Shown one piece after another: positions 1 through 7,279 of a DNA stretch of 64,000 nt. How positions within the stretch are numbered: the first letter of the stretch is position 1; every line of letters starts with the position of its first letter. Where the stretch lies: positions 3,534,001 through 3,598,000 of the forward strand of contig NZ_AP017422.1 of NCBI RefSeq assembly GCF_002355595.1, read 5' to 3'. Below the pieces are notes generated by a model. The model had not been told where the DNA came from, did no database searches, and worked only from the letters and a program-made list of their open reading frames with translations. Made by a program: the position numbers and the translations under genes. The stretch comes from Filimonas lacunae. Lineage in GTDB: Bacteria; Bacteroidota; Bacteroidia; Chitinophagales; Chitinophagaceae.

Positions 1-567
1 CTGCACAAATTTTTCGGGCTGTGCAAACAACCCTTTATGCTCTTCAATAGCACCGGTACAGTCGGCCCCCACCAACTGCTCAGGGGTGGCCTGTATGCCA
101 AACATATCGCAAAACACCTGGTTGGTTAACACGATATGCCTGTCTTCATCCCCTACCAGTATTCCGGTTTGCATGTTGCTGATAAGGAAGGCCAGCCGGT
201 TGGCGGTGGTGGTGAGGGTATCTTCTGCTTCTTTCCGCAGCTGTATCTGCACTTTCAAAAACTGTACAATATCCAGCAGGTTATCGCTTTCTAACGACAA
301 CCCTTCTTCTGCCATACCCAGTATAGCGCCTTTTAACTGTTCAATGGAAAGGCGCTTTACGGATAGTTCTTCTGTAAGCTGATTGTTCACTGCAATAAAT
401 TCCTCTTCACTTATTTTAAAAGCCCGTTCTGATAAATCGTGATCGCGCTCATACGAGTGATAGGAAGCATTTACCGCCTGTAAAAAAGCAAGCAATTGTT
501 CATCGGCGTGCATAGCAGCGGGCAGATGTTTTTGCATCTGGCGCTCCAGTAATTTATTCCACTTCAT
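1..567 (-). CDS. PAS-domain sensor protein, probably histidine kinase (3' end outside window)
   Basis: Only the first 189 codons are present; the gene continues past the left edge. The N-terminal ~90 residues are charged and probably coiled-coil (HSYERDHDLSERAFKISEEE). They are followed by a PAS-like segment with LVGDEDRHIVLTNQVFCDMF, typical of the PAS core in hybrid or histidine kinases. The start codon overlaps the end of the upstream FIST gene by 14 bp, so the two are very probably co-transcribed and act together: FIST as ligand sensor, this protein as signalling partner. The kinase catalytic domains are not visible, so the histidine kinase call is inference from family architecture. Confidence 0.7.
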   Translation of the reverse strand, partial: MKWNKLLERQMQKHLPAAMHADEQLLAFLQAVNASYHSYERDHDLSERAFKISEEEFIAVNNQLTEELSVKRLSIEQLKGAILGMAEEGLSLESDNLLDIVQFLKVQIQLRKEAEDTLTTTANRLAFLISNMQTGILVGDEDRHIVLTNQVFCDMFGIQATPEQLVGADCTGAIEEHKGLFAQPEKFVQ

Positions 568-1693
568 GGAAGGTAGTTATAGTCATGGTTTGATTGTGCA
601 ACTGGCAGGAACCGCCAGCCACCAGTGGCGACAGCTCGCCATAAGAATAAAATCCCGCCAGCGCTGCCTGGTGTTTGAACACTTCATCTACAGCCTCTAC
701 TTCTTCTTCGGTACGGGATTGCAACACCAGCTTGCGACCCACACAACTGATCAGTAATGCAAATTCCGGCACCACTTCTTTTCGCATCAGTGATTGCTGC
801 GCAGCACCAGAGGCGGCGTTGGTAAGCCTGTCAAAATTTGCCTTCATTAAGCGGATACGGGCGCCTTCGGGTATATCCCCGGCAAACGTCATACTGCCTG
901 CCGCTTCATCAATAGAAAGAATGGTACGCACCACCGATTCCTGCGTGCCCGGAACAGTCACTGACAAGGGAAACAACAAAGCTGCCCAGGGCAGCGCTGC
1001 GGCCTCGGGGCCCAGGTAATGCTTATACATTTCCAATGCGTTCTTCCCTTCTATTTCGTACAGTACGTTCACAGAGGAACGGGTCACTGTTTTTTCCAGG
1101 CCAAATGTTTCCCAGCCTCCTTTTGAGCCATGCCCTACTTTTATACTCTCTCCATAAAATCCAATACCGGCAATCACTCCGGGCGCGGGGTTGGCATTTA
1201 GCCCCACCAGCGTACTGCGAAAGCGATTCCCATCGCCTGCCAGTCCGCCTGTTACCAGCACCGAACCACTTTCCACATTCATACCCTTTACCAGTGCAGT
1301 GCCATTTACCAGTTCGCCATCCGAAAGCACCAGCACATTTTGCAAACCCTGCTGGTTAAAACTATGCATCAAAGCCCTGCCCGCTTCAAAGCTGCCCGCG
1401 TAATCAGCCACATTTACCGTATGTGCCTCCACGGGCGTGTTGTTAAATGTAAGGGCAGCCACAGATACGCCTTCCTCCATTACACTGGTATGGCATATTT
1501 CGCCCGCCGTAGAACAAATAACTATTTCTGCTATAGGAAACCTGTTGCGCAACAGCGGGTACCATTCTTCTTTCTGTAAACGCGATTTGGCTGCAAAACA
1601 TAAAACAAGCGCCACTTTGGCGTCATCCCCGCCTTCTCTTACCTGGATAAGTCCGTTGCCATCAGGCCTGGAGCAATAGAGTGCAGTTTTCAT
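554..1693 (-). CDS. FIST N/C-domain sensory protein
   Basis: About 379 residues with the FIST_N plus FIST_C arrangement. The N-terminal half has the family pattern VALVLCFAAKSRLQ, CSTAGEI and VLVTGGLAGDG. The C-terminal half has ALEMYKHYLGPEAA, PEGARIRLMKANFD and LISCVGRK near the end. FIST proteins are thought to bind small ligands such as amino acids and to pass signals to attached or neighbouring kinases or cyclases. I chose the ATG at 1693 (MKTALYCSRPDG); an upstream in-frame ATG would add nine atypical residues. The 3' end overlaps the PAS protein, suggesting a two-gene signalling unit. It lies downstream of the polysaccharide cluster on the same strand, but no direct link is shown. Confidence 0.85.
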   Translation of the reverse strand: MKTALYCSRPDGNGLIQVREGGDDAKVALVLCFAAKSRLQKEEWYPLLRNRFPIAEIVICSTAGEICHTSVMEEGVSVAALTFNNTPVEAHTVNVADYAGSFEAGRALMHSFNQQGLQNVLVLSDGELVNGTALVKGMNVESGSVLVTGGLAGDGNRFRSTLVGLNANPAPGVIAGIGFYGESIKVGHGSKGGWETFGLEKTVTRSSVNVLYEIEGKNALEMYKHYLGPEAAALPWAALLFPLSVTVPGTQESVVRTILSIDEAAGSMTFAGDIPEGARIRLMKANFDRLTNAASGAAQQSLMRKEVVPEFALLISCVGRKLVLQSRTEEEVEAVDEVFKHQAALAGFYSYGELSPLVAGGSCQLHNQTMTITTFHEVE

Positions 1694-1767
1694 AAAGCAT
1701 CGTTTTGTACTATAAAACACCCAATCGTATAGTGCTGATACAAGATAAACATTTTTTTATTATCTTT

Positions 1768-2856
1768 TTATCCAACAGCCAACTCCCTTTTTTTAATAAA
1801 GCGATACCAACGTTGAAAACACGACATGGTATTCACTACCCATACAAAAAACAATACCCATATTGCCTGCGCTACAATAATCCATTGCACACTGATGAAG
1901 CGGGAAGCCAGCGCCGATAATAACACCATCCCTAAATGCATGAACAATAATTTAGTGGTTGCCCTGGAATGCAGCAGGTGATGTTTTAGTAACAAGTGAT
2001 GCAAATGCGTTCTATCGGCCTGGAAAGGCGAAACCCCATTTTTTATTCTTCCGTAAAAAACGCGCAGGGCATCCATCACCGGTATCATGCAATACCCTGT
2101 AACCACTACCGTAAACAGCTTACAGGTGGCTATATTCACCGACTGCGCTTCTTTAATAAAATGCACTCCCATAGTAGCGATAAAAAAGCCAAACAGCAGC
2201 GAACCGCTATCGCCCATAAACACTTTTGCGGGCCGCCAGTTGTATTGTAAAAAAACAAGCAAAGCGGCTATCAGGGGCAGTAATAACAGCAACCAGTTTA
2301 AACGGTGCATTACCAGGCTCATTACACTTAGCAACACCATGTTGGCCAGTGATAAGCTGCCTGCCAGGCCATCAATACCATCAATAAGATTAAACGCATT
2401 GGTTACACCTGTAATAATGAATATGGTCATTAGCCAGGATGCCACCGGCGGCAACTGTTGTATGCCCAGTAAACCATGTAACGATTCCAGCCGTATGCCT
2501 GTAGCCGCCATGGCAACAGCGCATCCCACCTGTATCAGCAGGCGCAGCATTGCCGGAAGGTTGCAGCGGTCATCTACCATACCTGTAACAGCTAACACAA
2601 ACATGGAAGTCACCATCGCTGCCTGGCTCATCATAAAACTACGCAGCGCACTGCTACACAAAGCCGCTACTACCAGAACGCTTGCTATTACCAATCCTCC
2701 TACAGCAGGCACCGGTTTCCGGTGAATTTTCCGGTAATCGGGTTTATCTACCAACCCCAGCGGGGCACTTATTTTAATGAATAAAGGAAACAATATCAAC
2801 GCTGCTATTAAACTACAGCCGGCAGCTAACAGCACTTGTATCAATTCGGGTTTCAT
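1768..2856 (-). CDS. WecA/TagO-type undecaprenyl-phosphate sugar-1-phosphate transferase
   Basis: A 362-residue polytopic membrane protein of glycosyltransferase family 4 (MraY/WecA/TagO). Family motifs are visible in order: DKPDYRKIH near residue 38, the DD pair in VDDRCNLP, NAFNLIDGIDGLAGS, MGDSGSLLFGF and the cytoplasmic HLHH of the C-terminal loop. The enzyme transfers a sugar-1-phosphate from a UDP-sugar to undecaprenyl phosphate at the inner membrane, so it is the likely initiating enzyme of the adjacent polysaccharide pathway. The substrate sugar cannot be told from sequence. It starts 17 bp after the upstream glycosyltransferase and is probably the last gene of that operon. Confidence 0.9.
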   Translation of the reverse strand: MKPELIQVLLAAGCSLIAALILFPLFIKISAPLGLVDKPDYRKIHRKPVPAVGGLVIASVLVVAALCSSALRSFMMSQAAMVTSMFVLAVTGMVDDRCNLPAMLRLLIQVGCAVAMAATGIRLESLHGLLGIQQLPPVASWLMTIFIITGVTNAFNLIDGIDGLAGSLSLANMVLLSVMSLVMHRLNWLLLLLPLIAALLVFLQYNWRPAKVFMGDSGSLLFGFFIATMGVHFIKEAQSVNIATCKLFTVVVTGYCMIPVMDALRVFYGRIKNGVSPFQADRTHLHHLLLKHHLLHSRATTKLLFMHLGMVLLSALASRFISVQWIIVAQAIWVLFFVWVVNTMSCFQRWYRFIKKRELAVG

Positions 2857-2873
2857 ACAGTATATTTTACGGG

Positions 2874-4088
2874 TTATCGTTTTTCATAAAAGAGCGCAGA
2901 GGTTTGCAAATGCCCCATCCCGTGGGCCAGCAATTGAGCAGTATGCAGCTTCCAGGCAATCTCCGGCATTAAGGTTTTTTTAGCCGGGTTATATAGCACA
3001 TGGTTAATTAACCAGGCATATTTATCCGCTACCAGCTTCCAGGTATAACGCCTGTTGGCTATCTCTTTCATAGCTATGGCCACCTCGTTTAATTCGTTTC
3101 TTTTTTTAGCATCAATGAGCTTTAGCAGGTCGGCCGCATTATTAAAATAAAGTGCTTTTCCTTCTGTAGTAGCTTTGTTATAAGAGACGCCGTAGGCCAT
3201 AATGGGCAGGCCCAGGTACATGGCTTCTACCAGCGAAGGGTTGGTGCCACCCGCACTATGCCCATGCACATACACATAACAATTTCCTCTTAACATATCC
3301 AGCTCACGCTGGTTGTATATGGGATCCAGCATTATGATATTCGGATACTTCCCATATTTCTCTCTCAGCTTTTTGCCATAGTCGCTGTTGTTCCAGTTAC
3401 CTACCAGCACCAGCAAATGACCCGGACGTTGTGAAAAGGCAGCCAGCACCATATCCAGGTTATTCTCTGGCTCTATCCTGCACACTTTAAAAGCATACGG
3501 GCGGTGCAAGAAAGGATATTTCTTTACATCCTCTTTTTCCGGCTTTACCGCCAGGCAGTGATCAGCACCATATTCTACTATATTGCTGAGCGTTTTGTAC
3601 CGGATGGCGGTATAATCCTGTATCGCTTCGTTATCAGAAATATCGGCATGTGAAAATTTCACTGCCATCCATTCTGCCGCCCACAGGTAAAGGCGTGCTG
3701 CTTTGCTCCACTTATTTCTTTTCCATTCAATGCCATCAATGGATATGATAATTTTCTTGCGGCTGAACAGCTTTATAAAAGGCAGCAGAAAACCACCGCT
3801 TACCCCCAGTATCAACAACACATCGGCATACCATAAAGCATGTAATATGCTAATGCTGTCGTACACTATACTTTGAATACCATTGGCCTCCCAGGGCAGG
3901 TAAATAAGGCGGGCCCCTTTATAACTGCCGGTTCTTTTTTCTTTCGGATATTTTTTACCGGAACAGTAAACGGATAAGTTACAGGTGGCGCTTAATTGTT
4001 CCACCAAATGCTCGGCAAGCGTTTCAAAACCACCATAATTTGCCGGCAATCCCACAGTGCCTATAATGGCTACATTTTTCTTTTTCAT
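2874..4088 (-). CDS. DUF1972/GT4 glycosyltransferase (rhamnosyltransferase-like)
   Basis: About 404 residues. The N-terminus carries the DUF1972 signature IGTVGLPANYGGFETLAEHL, found in rhamnosyltransferase-like enzymes of capsule and O-antigen loci. The C-terminal GT-B half has GGTNPSLVEAMYLGLP, the nucleotide-sugar site of GT4. It probably adds an early sugar to the lipid-linked oligosaccharide on the cytoplasmic face of the membrane. The ATG at 4088 (MKKKNVAIIGT) is preferred because the family starts right before the first beta strand; upstream in-frame codons run through the putative promoter at 4112-4127. It is the first gene of the operon that ends with the WecA-like gene. Confidence 0.88.
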   Translation of the reverse strand: MKKKNVAIIGTVGLPANYGGFETLAEHLVEQLSATCNLSVYCSGKKYPKEKRTGSYKGARLIYLPWEANGIQSIVYDSISILHALWYADVLLILGVSGGFLLPFIKLFSRKKIIISIDGIEWKRNKWSKAARLYLWAAEWMAVKFSHADISDNEAIQDYTAIRYKTLSNIVEYGADHCLAVKPEKEDVKKYPFLHRPYAFKVCRIEPENNLDMVLAAFSQRPGHLLVLVGNWNNSDYGKKLREKYGKYPNIIMLDPIYNQRELDMLRGNCYVYVHGHSAGGTNPSLVEAMYLGLPIMAYGVSYNKATTEGKALYFNNAADLLKLIDAKKRNELNEVAIAMKEIANRRYTWKLVADKYAWLINHVLYNPAKKTLMPEIAWKLHTAQLLAHGMGHLQTSALFYEKR

Positions 4089-4111
4089 TTCAGCAGCATT
4101 TGATATAAGCA

Positions 4112-4127
4112 TTCTATCTACATGCCA
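4112..4127 (-). promoter_or_regulatory. Sigma-54-like -24/-12 element
   Basis: On the minus strand the sequence reads TGGCA-TGTAGA-TAGAA and ends 23 nt before the start codon at 4088. TGGCA matches the -24 box and the spacing to the second block equals that of TGGCAC-N5-TTGCA promoters. The second block (TAGAA) deviates from TTGCA. The same element recurs before the other two operons of the cluster. Sigma-54 use is inferred from spacing and shared layout, not proven. Confidence 0.5.
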
Positions 4128-4180
4128 GAATAAAAACAACTGATAATCAATTCTTTTACAGCGCATCCGCTGTTACGCTC

Positions 4181-4195
4181 TTCCACCTGGTGGAA
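4181..4195. promoter_or_regulatory. Inverted repeat TTCCACC-T-GGTGGAA, putative activator-binding site
   Basis: A perfect 7-1-7 inverted repeat in the gap between two polysaccharide operons, 92 bp upstream of the glycosyltransferase start at 4088. A second half site, TTCCACC, begins exactly 21 bp further on (4202). Near-identical repeats occur at 9864 and 16964, each before another operon of the same cluster. Position and tandem 21-bp spacing suit an enhancer-binding regulator. Confidence 0.6.
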
Positions 4196-4215
4196 TACCG
4201 CTTCCACCCCATACA

Positions 4216-5319
4216 CTAGCAGGCTACTCCTTCACTATGCCCCAGTAACTGCCTGATAGCACTGCTAAACCTTTGTTGCGAGAAATGTTGTGCCCTTTCA
4301 CGGGCTGCAGATGCCAGGGTATAGTACAGGCTATCACTGGTGGCCAGCAAGGCTATATAACGGGTAAGGCTATAGCAGTCGCGAGCATCTGCATAAATAC
4401 CTTGTTCTCCATTCTGCACCAGTTCTGTAACGCCACCCACGGGGGGCACTATAGCAGGCAAACCGCAATACATGCCTTCTAATATTGTCATTCCAAAGGT
4501 TTCTATCCAGGTATCGGGTAGCGAAAAATTTACTACCAGGTGTGCCCTGCTATAAAAGGGAAGCGGATTGGCCTGCACCGGGTATATTTCGCAGTTAGCC
4601 GGCGCTGCGGTAGCCTGGCGGAATGCCTGCACTTCGGCCGCCTGCGCATTCAGCACCAGCATAAAATGTATATGGGGCATTTGCTGCGCCACTGTTATAA
4701 ACTGGTAAACTCCTTTGTATTTTTTTAAGGAACACAGCATTACTACGGTAAACGGCTCTTTTGCTTTACCTTGCTGCATTTGCATGGCTTGGCTTGTAAA
4801 CCTTTCGGGTAAAGCATTATAGATCACCGTTGTTTTGTGTTCGGGAAAGCGGAACTGCTGTTTTACATATTCCGACACAAATACCAGCATATCGGCGGTT
4901 ATGCGTGCTACGGTTACCAGCAATTGCTTTAACAGGCGTGGCTGTATGCTTACTTCATGTACATGGTAAATAATACGGCATCGCCGGCAAACGGCAGCCA
5001 GTGCTGCCCCAAAAGGCAGCAGCGTGTTGATGTATACCGTATCGCTGGCACGCAAAAAACATAACAGCCTGCCAAACAGGGTAACCTGTGCCCACATAAA
5101 ATACAGCAGGGTTAGCCACTTACGGGCATGCCACCGGTAATAAACACTATGGTATTGCACCCCTGGTATATTGCTTAATACACCTGTGCCGGATGGGGTG
5201 GCAGTAAACACATGTACCTGGCTATGTTCGCTGGCTACTTCCAGTATTTGCTGTAACACCAGCGGACTGCCACTAAAATCGTTAAGCAGGTGTACGGCTA
5301 CTATTCTTTTCAATTGCAT
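4216..5319 (-). CDS. GT4-type glycosyltransferase
   Basis: A 367-residue GT-B glycosyltransferase. Visible are an N-terminal Rossmann start (LKRIVAVHLLNDFSGSP), the linker FTVVMLCSLKKYKGVYQF and the C-terminal donor-binding block WIETFGMTILEGMYCGLP followed by VPPVGGVTELV. It should transfer a sugar from a nucleotide donor during assembly of the repeat unit; donor and linkage cannot be predicted. Its start overlaps the end of the preceding glycosyltransferase by 38 bp, indicating tight co-translation. It is the last gene of the middle operon and ends just before the regulatory gap at 4112-4215. Confidence 0.87.
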   Translation of the reverse strand: MQLKRIVAVHLLNDFSGSPLVLQQILEVASEHSQVHVFTATPSGTGVLSNIPGVQYHSVYYRWHARKWLTLLYFMWAQVTLFGRLLCFLRASDTVYINTLLPFGAALAAVCRRCRIIYHVHEVSIQPRLLKQLLVTVARITADMLVFVSEYVKQQFRFPEHKTTVIYNALPERFTSQAMQMQQGKAKEPFTVVMLCSLKKYKGVYQFITVAQQMPHIHFMLVLNAQAAEVQAFRQATAAPANCEIYPVQANPLPFYSRAHLVVNFSLPDTWIETFGMTILEGMYCGLPAIVPPVGGVTELVQNGEQGIYADARDCYSLTRYIALLATSDSLYYTLASAARERAQHFSQQRFSSAIRQLLGHSEGVAC

Positions 5320-6541
5320 AATGGTAAATATTTTTTAACATCTCGCCTCTTACACTCCACCGGAATAACTGGCAATACCGGGCTGCCGACAGTTGTTTTT
5401 CGTTTGCAGCAAAGGCTTTGTCCTGTAATAACTGTTGCAGCCTGTTGGCCAGCTTGCGGGTGGTGCACCAATAGCTTCCATGCTTTACTATCAACTGCGA
5501 ATCGGGGTGAACCAATTGCCCCGGCCCACTATTTCGTAAACAAACCACCGGTATGGCATAACGCATTACTTCCGGCACCACCATACCTGCCCCTTCATGC
5601 GAAGGATATAATAACACCGAAGCCTGTTTGTAAACGGCATCTACCTGTTCGCGGGGTAGCCAGGGTATAAATTGCACGGCATGGCTGACACCTTCGTCCT
5701 GCACCATTTTTCTTAGCAACGGCTCTAAGGGGCCACTACCCAGCAGCGTTAATTTTACCTGGCTTTGTTGCTCCGGAGGTAGAGAACGGTAAAAAAGGGC
5801 AAAACTCAACACGGTAATATCAAATCCTTTTAAAGTCACAAACCGGCCTACGGATAGTATATGAAAAGCAGCCCCTGTAAGGGGTGATGTATCTGCCAGC
5901 GTTTCTCCTGCAGCTACGGATGGATGAATAATATAATTATTTTTTAATCGTAGCTTTTGCACGGCATCTCCGTTCATACAAATAACAGCATCGGCTTTTT
6001 TCCGGCACAGGTATAAAAAAGGATCGGCATACCAGCTCACATGCTTAATAACCCATAATAACCTGTCTTTCAGGTAAGCCCTTTTTCCATACACGGGTAA
6101 CAGGTATTGCCGGGGAATTTTGGAATGATGTCCTACATGCCCCCATACAAAAGGCTTTCCCAGCAGCCACAAAAAAGAAGGCGTCCAGTCGTTATGAAAA
6201 TTCAGGTTATGCACCACATCTACCGGCAACCTGCGGTGAAGTAACCACAATGCCAGTGTAAACTGCCATCCATAGTAATACACCATACTTAACAAAGGGC
6301 CTTTTTTCCAGAACAGCATCCACAAAGGCCAATCGAAATACAGGAATCGCAGGCGTGCAAAATCGGCTTCATTTTCCGGATGTGCCTGTATATACTGTTC
6401 AATAGCAGCCCGGTTATTTTTCCTGGTTACCGCAATCACACAGTGATGGCGGAGGGCCTGCATAATCATATTCCATCCCATCGCATCTTCCGATCCCTTA
6501 TAGGGATGTACCGCGTAGGCCGTTATTAACACAGTTTTCAT
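5282..6541 (-). CDS. GT4-type glycosyltransferase
   Basis: A 419-residue GT-B enzyme beginning MKTVLITAYAVHPYKGSED, a typical open N-terminal domain of GT4 enzymes with the G-S/T loop. The C-terminal half contains ILSVGRFVTLKGFD and YPSHEGAGMVVPEVMRY, the E-x7-E donor site. It likely acts on the cytoplasmic face of the inner membrane in polysaccharide repeat-unit assembly. It lies 21 bp after the hexapeptide acyltransferase gene and overlaps the next glycosyltransferase. Substrate is unknown. Confidence 0.87.
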   Translation of the reverse strand: MKTVLITAYAVHPYKGSEDAMGWNMIMQALRHHCVIAVTRKNNRAAIEQYIQAHPENEADFARLRFLYFDWPLWMLFWKKGPLLSMVYYYGWQFTLALWLLHRRLPVDVVHNLNFHNDWTPSFLWLLGKPFVWGHVGHHSKIPRQYLLPVYGKRAYLKDRLLWVIKHVSWYADPFLYLCRKKADAVICMNGDAVQKLRLKNNYIIHPSVAAGETLADTSPLTGAAFHILSVGRFVTLKGFDITVLSFALFYRSLPPEQQSQVKLTLLGSGPLEPLLRKMVQDEGVSHAVQFIPWLPREQVDAVYKQASVLLYPSHEGAGMVVPEVMRYAIPVVCLRNSGPGQLVHPDSQLIVKHGSYWCTTRKLANRLQQLLQDKAFAANEKQLSAARYCQLFRWSVRGEMLKNIYHYAIEKNSSRTPA

Positions 6542-6562
6542 ATTATTCCTTTTCAGGGTAAA

Positions 6563-7279
6563 TCAGGCTGCTATATCCTTTACAGACTTTTCACCACGCT
6601 TTCTTAATAAACGGGCCGGCACACCTCCTATAATGCTATCCGGCGGAAAAGAGCGGTTTACTACAGCGCCGGCTGCTATTACACATCCCTCACCTATGGC
6701 AACCCCGTCTAAAATGGTAACCTTGCTGCCTATCCAGCAGTTGCGGCCTATTACAATACCGCGCCGGCTTACTCCCTGGTTTCTGATAAGCGCGGCAGTA
6801 TCATCGCAATGGTGGTTTTCGGGATGGCAGCTGAAATACTGGCCTACAATGCAATCATCGCCTATGGTAAGTCCGCCCGCTCCACCCAGGTAAGCATATT
6901 CACCAATACCTACATTGTTGCCTATGGTTATAGCATGCCCTATGTTATTGCAGGAGGTAGCCACTACCAGCCTGCTGAATGCTCCGATTCCTACATTGTT
7001 GCCTAATTGAATGCCTTGCCTGCCTAAAGCGCTCAGGGTTACATGGTCGCCCAGTTTTACAAAACGGCCCCAGCCTATCCTGCGGATATAGTGAAAACGA
7101 ACAGCACAACCCAGCATTATGTTTTTAGGGTTACGGCCACGCCCTACCACCTTACATCCCCGCAGCCATGCTTTTACCTGCATGCTAAAAAATACCAGTA
7201 TGTCAGCAGCCTGCATATCCTTATCAAATACAAATGCAGGATTACGCTGCTGCACCAGTTTTTCAATCCACTTTTTCAT
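6563..7279 (-). CDS. Hexapeptide-repeat (LbH) acyltransferase
   Basis: A 238-residue protein whose C-terminal two thirds are imperfect hexapeptide repeats such as IQLGNNVGIG, ITIGNNVGIGE, LTIGDDCIVGQ and IVIGRNCWIGS, forming a left-handed beta helix. The HPENHH segment supplies the histidines expected near the active site of the xenobiotic/sugar acetyltransferase group. It probably O-acetylates a sugar of the polysaccharide using acetyl-CoA. Its start overlaps the end of the large fusion gene upstream by 17 bp, placing it in the same operon. Confidence 0.85.
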   Translation of the reverse strand: MKKWIEKLVQQRNPAFVFDKDMQAADILVFFSMQVKAWLRGCKVVGRGRNPKNIMLGCAVRFHYIRRIGWGRFVKLGDHVTLSALGRQGIQLGNNVGIGAFSRLVVATSCNNIGHAITIGNNVGIGEYAYLGGAGGLTIGDDCIVGQYFSCHPENHHCDDTAALIRNQGVSRRGIVIGRNCWIGSKVTILDGVAIGEGCVIAAGAVVNRSFPPDSIIGGVPARLLRKRGEKSVKDIAA

